Shown in pieces: positions 1 to 4,727 of a stretch of 8,446 nucleotides of DNA. Source of the stretch: Pelotomaculum sp. GTDB taxonomy: Bacteria; Bacillota; Desulfotomaculia; Desulfotomaculales; Pelotomaculaceae. A model generated the notes under the pieces. It did no database searches, was not told where the DNA came from, and saw only the letters and a program-made list of their open reading frames with translations. The stretch spans positions 1 to 8,446 of the forward strand of contig DNIT01000226.1 of the NCBI GenBank assembly GCA_003489345.1, given 5' to 3'. A program made the position numbers and the translations under genes. The stretch's first letter is position 1. Every line of letters begins with the position of its first letter.

Positions 1-1
1 T

Positions 2-88
2 TTTGAGCCAACGCAAGACAAAGAATCAGTGTGCTTCTCAGCCTTAAAAGAAGGTACATTCTACATCATTGAGGCCCCGAATGATTAG
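2..88 (+). CDS. 3' end of an unidentified gene (partial)
   Basis: An open frame enters from the left edge and runs 28 codons to a TAG at 86-88. Its last residues read KEGTFYIIEAPND. Its stop codon sits inside the start region of the next gene (ATG at 81), the same kind of overlap seen between most genes of this block, which argues that it is a real gene of the same operon and not a chance frame. Too little is visible to name a family; no motif is recognised. Confidence 0.55.
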   Translation, partial: FEPTQDKESVCFSALKEGTFYIIEAPND

Positions 89-482
89 GCTAATCCTGGC
101 CCTGGTGCTGGCCTGGTTCATATACCCACAAGCACTATCAGATCCCCCGCCCCTGCTCGAGCCTATCCCGGTTATTGCCCCGAAGGAAGAAGTTAAGCCC
201 CAACCAATCCGAACCATAATTTGTGAAGCCACCGCTTATTGTGAACAAGGAACAACCGCCACCGGCACACAGGCAGGCCCCGGCTCAATCGCAGTTGATC
301 CGACCATAATACCGCTCGGTTCGCACCTCTACGTTGAAGGCTATGGTGAAGGTTGGGCGGTTGATACCGGTTCAGCGATTCGCGGCTACATAATTGACGT
401 CTGGCTACCCGATCCTCAAACTTGCCGAGAGTGGGGACGCAAGAAGAATGTTGAAGTACAGATATTGGAGGTGCCAGAGTGA
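81..482 (+). CDS. 3D (Asp-Asp-Asp) domain protein, membrane-anchored or secreted
   Basis: A protein of 133 residues. Residues 1-20 form a hydrophobic signal peptide or anchor (MIRLILALVLAWFIYPQALS), followed by a Pro-rich linker and then a 3D domain (about 45-131). The three defining aspartates are visible: D73 in AVDP, D95 in AVDTGSAI and D106 in IIDVW, together with ATAYC, IPLGSHLYVEGYG and CREWGR. This domain is a double-psi beta-barrel found in resuscitation-factor-like and lytic-transglycosylase-like cell-wall proteins (family knowledge), so a role at the cell wall outside the membrane is inferred. ATG at 81 is preferred to a TTG at 69 because GAGG at 71-74 lies just ahead of it. It overlaps the upstream stop, and its own stop overlaps the next GTG. 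Its place among early genes rather than in a lysis cassette is odd. Confidence 0.85.
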   Translation: MIRLILALVLAWFIYPQALSDPPPLLEPIPVIAPKEEVKPQPIRTIICEATAYCEQGTTATGTQAGPGSIAVDPTIIPLGSHLYVEGYGEGWAVDTGSAIRGYIIDVWLPDPQTCREWGRKKNVEVQILEVPE

Positions 483-844
483 AAATAATACCCAAAAATC
501 TTGCCCTTAGGCTGCATAGGAGGTTATGGGATTGGTTGAGCAAACATCCCCATGCATCAAAACCCGATTGGCCCGGATTTCGGGGTTTTAAGGGATGGGT
601 TCTTGAAACCGTATATGGGAATCCAATAGGGTGGCAGTATTGCTTTTTATGTCTTTACACCTACCACTTCAAAGGACCCCATTGTAGTTATTGCCCCCTA
701 GATCCAGATTTCGATGCTCCATGTTTGGGAGGGCTCTTTGATTTATGGTGCGATGCACCTAACTATAAAGATCGCAGTGAATATGCCGCCCAAATCCGCG
801 ATCTCCCAGTTCGAGAGGAGGTACCCAATGAACCTAACAATTAA
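479..844 (+). CDS. Cys-rich phage protein with CFLC / HCxxCP / IRDLP module
   Basis: A protein of 121 residues starting at GTG, with its first codon overlapping the previous stop (GTGA) and GGAGG at 467-471 seven bases ahead. Residues 55-110 hold a cysteine-rich module: C55-x2-C58, then HC69-x2-C72-P, C82 and C91, ending in AAQIRDLP (103-110). Paired CxxC motifs suggest a structural zinc site (inference). The module recurs in the protein encoded at 2444-3502, where it has the same CFLC, HCxxCP and IRDLP landmarks, so the two genes are related. The N-terminus is basic and Trp-rich. No catalytic motif is recognised and the function is unknown. The end of the gene overlaps the start of the next by 17 bases. 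Confidence 0.75.
   Translation: MKIIPKNLALRLHRRLWDWLSKHPHASKPDWPGFRGFKGWVLETVYGNPIGWQYCFLCLYTYHFKGPHCSYCPLDPDFDAPCLGGLFDLWCDAPNYKDRSEYAAQIRDLPVREEVPNEPNN
816..821 (+). promoter_or_regulatory. Ribosome binding site AGGAGG fixing the 828 start
   Basis: A perfect AGGAGG lies six bases before the ATG at 828, inside the 3' end of the Cys-rich gene. It shows that the small membrane protein starts here and not at an upstream in-frame ATG at 714, which would lie deep inside the preceding gene without such a site. Confidence 0.8.
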
Positions 845-992
845 ACGCCCCACCTGGAAAATAAAATATATCTCGCTGGATAGCCCACGCACTTGCACTG
901 TAATCCACCTTTGGGACAGGCTATGGTCTTGGTTGTTACCCATAGGCTTTGTGCTGGTGCTGCTTGCGCTGTGCGTCCTGATTGGAGAGTGA
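828..992 (+). CDS. Small single-pass membrane protein (54 aa)
   Basis: A 54-residue protein. The N-terminal 30 residues are polar and basic (TIKRPTWKIKYI), and residues 33-52 form one clear hydrophobic segment (WSWLLPIGFVLVLLALCVLI) ending four bases from the C-terminus in GE. The positive N-terminal half suggests an N-in topology (inference). The start has a perfect AGGAGG site; the gene overlaps the preceding one by 17 bases, and its stop is one base before the next start, so it is translated with them. No family is recognised. A small inner-membrane protein in a phage early operon could act in host takeover or superinfection control, but nothing in the sequence proves it. Confidence 0.7.
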   Translation: MNLTIKRPTWKIKYISLDSPRTCTVIHLWDRLWSWLLPIGFVLVLLALCVLIGE

Positions 993-993
993 T

Positions 994-1773
994 ATGTTCG
1001 ACGATCTGTTTAACGAACAAGTGCAGGAAACCATCGAAAGATTGCGACAGCATGAACCACCTGAAGGGTATTACTTGGCCTATAGTGGGGGCAAGGACAG
1101 CGATACTATTCTTACCCTCGCGAAAATGGCCGGAGTAAAGTTTGATGCTCACTACCAATTGACTACTGTTGACCCACCTGAATTAGTAAAGCACATAAAA
1201 ACGCACCCTGAAGTCCAAATTCACCATCCCGAAAAGACAATGTGGCAATTGATAGTCGAAAACACTGGCCCCCCCCTTCGCCAGATGCGCTATTGTTGCC
1301 GCGTTTTAAAAGAGCGTGGCGGTGAAGGCAGGGTTGTTCTTACCGGCATTCGCAAGGCAGAATCCTTCAAGCGTTCAAAACGCCAGATGCTTGAAAAAAG
1401 CAGACAAGACCCCACTAAGTCATATGTCAATCCAATTATGGACTGGACGGATGAGGATGTTTGGCGGTTTATTAGAACCTTCAATGTGCCTTATTGCCCT
1501 TTATATGATGAGGGATGGAAACGCCTAGGGTGCGTATGTTGCCCCAATGGAAACCAGAAGAAGCAGGCAGAGCGTTGGCCTAAGTTGGCAGATGCTTACC
1601 GCAGGGCTTGTATTAGGGCATTTAACGCCAAAATAGCTTCTGGTAGAGCGTACAGTTACCCATGGAAAGACGGCGACGAAATGTATGAATGGTGGATCAG
1701 CGGAGCAGGTAAAGGGCCTTATCGAGAAGGCATAAGCTACTGCGACGACGACCAAAGCATAATGTTTGAGTAA
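994..1773 (+). CDS. PAPS reductase-like protein (PP-loop ATP pyrophosphatase fold) with Fe-S-type cysteines
   Basis: A protein of 259 residues of the phosphoadenosine phosphosulfate reductase / adenine nucleotide alpha-hydrolase superfamily. The PP-loop SGGKDS is at 31-36. RYCCRVLKE gives adjacent C101-C102, GIRKAES (118-124) is the usual second nucleotide-site motif, and RLGCVCCPNG gives C180, C182 and C183. The CC...CxxC layout (C101, C102, C180, C183) matches the 4Fe-4S ligand pattern of APS reductases and resembles that of DndC-type proteins (family knowledge). The C-terminal CysH residues for thioredoxin-coupled sulfate reduction are not evident, so sulfate assimilation is not assured; a role in sulfur or nucleic-acid modification is inference. 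ATG at 994 is chosen over TTG at 982 because GGAG (984-987) is well placed. A run of eight C lies at 1269-1276. Confidence 0.85.
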   Translation: MFDDLFNEQVQETIERLRQHEPPEGYYLAYSGGKDSDTILTLAKMAGVKFDAHYQLTTVDPPELVKHIKTHPEVQIHHPEKTMWQLIVENTGPPLRQMRYCCRVLKERGGEGRVVLTGIRKAESFKRSKRQMLEKSRQDPTKSYVNPIMDWTDEDVWRFIRTFNVPYCPLYDEGWKRLGCVCCPNGNQKKQAERWPKLADAYRRACIRAFNAKIASGRAYSYPWKDGDEMYEWWISGAGKGPYREGISYCDDDQSIMFE

Positions 1774-1784
1774 GGAGGACCCTC

Positions 1785-2447
1785 ATGACCATAACTGAAC
1801 TAATTAAAAGCCTGCACGTAGGCGACACGATAACTTACCAAATGAAAACCGGGCAGACAACGAAGCAAAAAATTGTTACTCGCACCGGAATCATAAAACA
1901 GATTAGGCCCAAGTTTATCACCGTCCAATTAGACAAATACCCAGATAGCGTCGAAATCAACGAGATAGCCAATGGCCGCATCCAGATTCTTGACGCTGAA
2001 GGCAACCCCATTCCCATTGAACCGGAAATTCTAAAGGCATCGGAACCCCCTACCCTGCCGATTGAGTACGCGCCACGGAAGAAAAGCAGGCTTGAGGTTG
2101 AGCCGGAACCGCCTAAATGCGCCCGGACTAAGCAAGGCACCGTAGACTGGGAGGTTATGTGGCCTATCATTGAGGCAAAACTTGTGCAGGGCCGGGACAA
2201 GTACGAGCTAGCAGATGAGTACGGCATCAGTCGTTCTGCCATGCACAAGCGAATCCAAAGAGTTAAGGCGAACGCTGTTCGCAAGCCCCAGCCCCAGTTA
2301 GAACTAAGCGAATTTAAGGGCAAATCCAGGGAAGAACTACTCGCCCTGCACGCCAAACTGCGAGAGCAGGGCGCTATCATTGACGTTATTGTGTCGTGCA
2401 TTGACGCGACATTGGCAGGCGAAGAAAAGGAGGAACAAGCGATATGA
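1785..2447 (+). CDS. Helix-turn-helix protein with N-terminal beta-barrel-like domain
   Basis: A protein of 220 residues, preceded by a strong AAGGAGG 12 bases after the previous stop. Residues 10-70 are beta-rich (VGDTITYQMKTG, GIIKQIRPKFITVQLDKYPD, NGRIQIL), consistent with a small SH3/OB-like barrel; a similar segment occurs at the front of other phage small proteins (recollection). A Pro/Glu linker spans about 76-112. Residues 137-160 read as a helix-turn-helix: KYELADEYGISRSAMHKRIQRV, with ISRSAMHKRI as recognition helix. The C-terminus (180-218) is helical and acidic. It probably binds DNA as a phage regulator or resembles a sigma-like or terminase-small-like HTH protein; the target is unknown. 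Its stop overlaps the next ATG (ATGA). Confidence 0.7.
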   Translation: MTITELIKSLHVGDTITYQMKTGQTTKQKIVTRTGIIKQIRPKFITVQLDKYPDSVEINEIANGRIQILDAEGNPIPIEPEILKASEPPTLPIEYAPRKKSRLEVEPEPPKCARTKQGTVDWEVMWPIIEAKLVQGRDKYELADEYGISRSAMHKRIQRVKANAVRKPQPQLELSEFKGKSREELLALHAKLREQGAIIDVIVSCIDATLAGEEKEEQAI

Positions 2448-3502
2448 ATATGGCGAGAGAGGAAGCCATAAGGAATTTTCGAGAGCATTGGGCTTCGTTG
2501 GCGATTACAGGAGTTGATAAAGACCATAAGGACGATTATTTAAAAAGGCATGGGTATTCTGGGATTCAAGACAATTGTTTTCTATGTGAATTCACCGATA
2601 GGCACTGCAAGGAATGCCCCGTTGAATGGCCGGTTACACAAAAAGATGGTGTTTTTCCTTGTTGTAATTCATATTTTTGGGATTGGGTAGAAGCCAAAAC
2701 CCCCGAAGAACGCAAACGCCTGGCCGCCATTATCAGAGACTTGCCCGAGAAGGTTGAAAAAAAGGAGCCTGCGCCTGACTTTAAGGTTGGCGATTGGGTG
2801 AAGGTGTTGGAGCCGGGATATTATTTCCCTAACGGACACTCTCTGTTGGATGGCAAAACGCCAGATTTGCCGCAAGAGTGTCCCGTTGCAGGCAAGCCCT
2901 ATGAAATTATAGCCATTAGTGATAATCAGGACTCCAGTTACGGATTTATATATGCCCTTCGCTCAAAAAATAATACTATTTGCCAAATCCACCACACCAG
3001 CAGTTGTCAAAAACGTGGACTAGAGCCAACTACTGCCCCGGCCAGATACCAGGTTGGTGACAAGGTTGTGCCGGTGAGGAAGAGTATCGGATGCAGTTTT
3101 GATCAGCACATGATGGAGGTAGGCGGCAAGAAGAAATATTTTATTATCAACGAAATCAGAGACAACGGCGACATATGGTTAAACGGTGGCAAGTACCGAG
3201 AATCCGACCTCATCCCCTACGTCGAAAAACCCAAGAACCACGCACCCGAGAACAAGACTTTTACCGAATTCGGCGCTACTTTTATTCTCAACGGCCCGGC
3301 GACCGTCTGTATAATCCCCGTAGATGGCCGCAAGTTCAAGGGTATAGCCAAGTGCGCCCCGGAAGATGCCTGGGATGAGTCGGTAGGCAAAGGCTGGGCA
3401 GGGCTCCGGGCAATGCAAAAACTGCTGAAGGCTACTGAGAAGAACTTGAAGCGAAATGCCGCGCAAACTGCGGGGTGGTCAAACCCGAACCAAGATGGAT
3501 AG
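2444..3502 (+). CDS. Multidomain phage protein: Cys-rich module, SH3-like repeats and C-terminal helical domain
   Basis: A protein of 352 residues. Residues 45-101 repeat the Cys module of the gene at 479: C45-FL-C48, HC55-x2-C58-P, C73-C74, then a Trp-rich helix and AAIIRDLP (94-101). Two segments begin with VGD-type strands typical of SH3/KOW-like barrels: FKVGDWVKVLEPG (113-125) and YQVGDKVVPVRK (202-213). The C-terminal part (about 272-335) reads FTEFGATFILNG, DGRKFKGIAKCAPEDAWDE and a helix; a module of the form GxAKCxPEDxxD is familiar from proteins of Gram-positive phages (recollection). No enzyme motif is seen. A zinc-stabilised scaffold or nucleic-acid binding role is inference. Start ATG overlaps the preceding stop with AAGGAGG ten bases ahead; a second ATG two codons on is less well spaced. 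Confidence 0.75.
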   Translation: MNMAREEAIRNFREHWASLAITGVDKDHKDDYLKRHGYSGIQDNCFLCEFTDRHCKECPVEWPVTQKDGVFPCCNSYFWDWVEAKTPEERKRLAAIIRDLPEKVEKKEPAPDFKVGDWVKVLEPGYYFPNGHSLLDGKTPDLPQECPVAGKPYEIIAISDNQDSSYGFIYALRSKNNTICQIHHTSSCQKRGLEPTTAPARYQVGDKVVPVRKSIGCSFDQHMMEVGGKKKYFIINEIRDNGDIWLNGGKYRESDLIPYVEKPKNHAPENKTFTEFGATFILNGPATVCIIPVDGRKFKGIAKCAPEDAWDESVGKGWAGLRAMQKLLKATEKNLKRNAAQTAGWSNPNQDG

Positions 3503-3510
3503 CTCATGCC

Positions 3511-3606
3511 ATGGCACAAGCAATGAATGCAGATATTCCGGTATTCGCTAAGGATAATCTAGGTCCTATCGCGGTTTACCCAAGACCACAGGAATGGCCT
3601 GAATAG
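3511..3606 (+). CDS. Possible 31-aa peptide
   Basis: An open frame of 31 codons (MAQAMNADIPVFAKDNLGPI...WPE) fills the space between the multidomain protein and the 49-aa gene, starting eight bases after one stop and ending 15 bases before the next start. There is no convincing ribosome binding site, so translation would depend on coupling to the upstream gene. The residue composition is protein-like, but the length gives little statistical support. No family is recognised. Confidence 0.35.
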   Translation: MAQAMNADIPVFAKDNLGPIAVYPRPQEWPE

Positions 3607-3621
3607 AAAGGAGTAAAACGA

Positions 3622-3771
3622 ATGTTCAAGAAGAAATGGGCAGTAAAAGCCTGCATGAAAAAGGATTATCATTATGGCCCACCGCGAGAATACGCATATA
3701 CAAGATTGGGAGCCTGGATTAAAGCAAGGAAATACCGACACTATGACCTTGTAAAAATTGAAAAGCTATAA
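3622..3771 (+). CDS. Small basic protein (49 aa)
   Basis: A 49-residue frame with a strong AAAGGAG site at 3607-3613, eight bases before the ATG. It is rich in Lys, Arg and Tyr (MFKKKWAVKACMKKDYHYG; ARKYRHYDLVKIEKL), so strongly basic, which suits binding to nucleic acid or an acidic partner (inference). It is the last gene before the intrinsic terminator at 3799-3820. No known family is recognised. The opposite strand also holds an open frame of similar length here, but that frame lacks a ribosome binding site. Confidence 0.6.
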   Translation: MFKKKWAVKACMKKDYHYGPPREYAYTRLGAWIKARKYRHYDLVKIEKL

Positions 3772-3798
3772 AAAGGACCCCAAATGAATAGCAACCAC

Positions 3799-3820
3799 AC
3801 TCGCCAGGGGCGGGTTTTTT
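3799..3820 (+). terminator. Rho-independent terminator of the left operon
   Basis: ACTCGCC (3799-3805) pairs with GGCGGGT (3809-3815) through a 3-base loop, giving a seven-pair stem with one G-T pair, followed by six T (3815-3820). It lies 27 bases after the stop of the 49-aa gene, in a stretch without a gene, and should end transcription of the left block. Confidence 0.8.
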
Positions 3821-3823
3821 ATT

Positions 3824-3856
3824 GGGATTCAAGCTAATGTTGCTGGTTTGAGTCCC
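3824..3856 (+). other. Imperfect hairpin upstream of the metallopeptidase gene
   Basis: GGGATTCAAG (3824-3833) can pair with TTTGAGTCCC (3847-3856), ten pairs including two G-T, around a 13-base loop. There is no T-run after it. The right arm (GGTTTGAGTCCC) resembles a tRNA T-arm, but no acceptor stem or anticodon arm can be found. It may be a leader structure for the gene at 3887. Confidence 0.3.
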
Positions 3857-3886
3857 CTATTTATTTTAAGAAAGGAAGTGTATCTA

Positions 3887-4423
3887 TTGCCCGAATTGGA
3901 TTTAATGGCAGTTAAAGAATGGGGAGGCCATTGGGTAATTAGGGAGCAGTACCGACCCTTGGCCGAAAAGTTAGTTCAAAAATTCCCAGACAAACTGGAC
4001 TTTGCCCTTACAAATAATATTCTTTTCATCGAGGACCGGGAGAGTAAGGCAAAATCACAGGGGGCTACAGTCTGTGCCAGAACCGGGAAGATACCCGGCT
4101 TATGGGGTGAAGTAATCCAGCAGATGACAGGCAAGGCGTTTACCCACTTTATCATGTTCTTTAGGAAGAACATCGACCAGATGAGCAAGGAGCAATTTAC
4201 CGCTCTAATGTATCACGAACTACGGCACATCGGCCCGGATGGTTCCCTCCGGAAGCACCACATTGAGGACTGGGTCGAAATGGTTGATAAACTCGGACCC
4301 AATTGGGCGGGAACAAAGGCAACTATCGCCGACATTCTGGATGACAAAATCATCAAGTGGGATGACATACAAGGGCCATTGAGCCTTTTCCCTGAGCAGA
4401 ACAGATTGCAGGTAGTGAAATAA
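3887..4423 (+). CDS. Phage metallopeptidase (HExxH zinc protease-like)
   Basis: A protein of 178 residues. Residues 110-114 are HELRH, the HExxH zinc-binding and catalytic motif, followed by RKHHIEDW (122-129) with H124/H125 or D128 as candidate third ligands. The overall shape, a putative leading helix YRPLAEKLVQKFPD, a central strand LFIED, then the HExxH helix, matches the phage metallopeptidase family (Pfam PhageMetallopep) as I recall it. The substrate is unknown. The start is TTG at 3887, nine bases behind AAGGAAG; a TTG at 3848 is open but falls inside a hairpin and has no ribosome binding site, and the first ATG would remove residues before the domain. It stands alone between the terminator at 3799 and the convergent regulator gene. 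Confidence 0.8.
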   Translation: MPELDLMAVKEWGGHWVIREQYRPLAEKLVQKFPDKLDFALTNNILFIEDRESKAKSQGATVCARTGKIPGLWGEVIQQMTGKAFTHFIMFFRKNIDQMSKEQFTALMYHELRHIGPDGSLRKHHIEDWVEMVDKLGPNWAGTKATIADILDDKIIKWDDIQGPLSLFPEQNRLQVVK

Positions 4424-4449
4424 ACAAATGAGGGGCTTATCGCCCCTCA
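4417..4449 (-). terminator. Terminator hairpin between convergent genes, mainly for the - strand
   Basis: TGAGGGGC (4429-4436) and GCCCCTCA (4442-4449) form a perfect eight-pair stem with a five-base loop. Read on the - strand it is followed by a T-rich tail (complement of 4428-4417), so it should end the regulator transcript. On the + strand the tail is only CCTTTATC, so termination of the metallopeptidase gene would be weaker. The loop contains the TAA stop of the regulator gene. Confidence 0.75.
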
Positions 4450-4607
4450 CCTTTATCTGAATATTTTTTCAAAAGGTCTTCAATTGCTTCGTCCATCAAC
4501 TTGCTTTGCGGTATGCGGGTTTTATCGGCTAATTCCCTAAATTTCAACAAGACTTCTTTATCAATTGTTACCCCATAGTGCTGCCGGTTCTTTAACCCAT
4601 CGGCCAC
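4437..4607 (-). CDS. Ribbon-helix-helix transcriptional regulator (56 aa)
   Basis: A 56-residue protein. Residues 8-16 (RQHYGVTID) form the DNA-contacting strand, followed by helix 1 (KEVLLKFRELADK, 17-29), a turn and helix 2 (QSKLMDEAIEDLLKKY, 34-49): the CopG/Arc-like ribbon-helix-helix pattern and length. Such proteins bind operators as dimers, usually as repressors (family knowledge). The start is GTG (complement of 4605-4607), with a perfect AAGGAGG eight bases ahead (complement of 4616-4622); a longer frame upstream would read through this site and the promoter. It is the only - strand gene of the window and lies just before the replication genes, so control of those genes and of itself is likely. 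Tandem repeats at 4669-4688 are the candidate operator. Confidence 0.8.
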   Translation of the reverse strand: MADGLKNRQHYGVTIDKEVLLKFRELADKTRIPQSKLMDEAIEDLLKKYSDKGEGR

Positions 4608-4635
4608 AATACAAACCTCCTTAAAGTTTTCATCA

Positions 4636-4664
4636 AGTATACCACAGAAGGACAACACTTGCAA
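4636..4664 (-). promoter_or_regulatory. Sigma-A promoter of the ribbon-helix-helix gene
   Basis: On the - strand, TTGCAA (complement of 4659-4664) and TATACT (complement of 4636-4641) are separated by exactly 17 bases and match the consensus at 4/6 and 5/6 positions. The start of transcription would fall near 4629, giving a leader of about 20 bases with the AAGGAGG site at 4616-4622. Confidence 0.75.
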
Positions 4665-4687
4665 TAGTTGTTAAACTATGTTAAACT
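4659..4687 (+). promoter_or_regulatory. Possible divergent promoter for the replication genes
   Basis: The hexamer TTGCAA (4659-4664) is its own reverse complement, so it can be read as a -35 on the + strand as well. Seventeen bases on is TAAACT (4682-4687), matching the -10 consensus at 4/6. The -10 lies within the second TGTTAAACT box, so a bound regulator would block it. The match is modest. Confidence 0.35.
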
Positions 4688-4688
4688 T
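4669..4688. repeat. Tandem TGTTAAACT boxes, candidate operator
   Basis: TGTTAAACTA (4669-4678) is directly followed by TGTTAAACTT (4679-4688): two 9-base identical units at a 10-base period, about one helical turn, as expected for paired ribbon-helix-helix dimers. An inverted copy of part of the second unit, TAAAGTTT (4622-4629), lies on the other side of the - strand promoter next to its start region. Confidence 0.55.
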
Positions 4689-4727
4689 TAGAAAGGAAGT
4701 GAATGCATATTGGAGGGACTAAACAAG

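Noticed and set aside
714..827. Longer start (ATG at 714) for the small membrane protein
   Set aside because: It would overlap most of the Cys module of the gene at 479 and lacks a binding site, whereas the ATG at 828 has a perfect AGGAGG six bases ahead.
3784..3837. 17-codon frame starting MNSNHTRQG
   Set aside because: It runs straight through the intrinsic terminator at 3799-3820; its AAAAAGGA site is most likely chance.
3841..3856. Possible tRNA fragment (GCTGGTTTGAGTCCC resembling a T-arm)
   Set aside because: No acceptor stem, anticodon arm or CCA end can be built around it; it is better explained as the right arm of the hairpin 3824-3856.
3840..3867. Possible promoter TTGCTG - 16 bases - TATTTT before the metallopeptidase gene
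   Set aside because: The -35 and -10 matches are weak and fall within the hairpin. A promoter is expected somewhere after the terminator, but this one cannot be supported.
4608..4664. Upstream extension of the ribbon-helix-helix gene (start at 4664, reading MQVLSFCGILDENF)
   Set aside because: That stretch contains the gene's own promoter and AAGGAGG site, so it is untranslated; the GTG at 4607 is the supported start.
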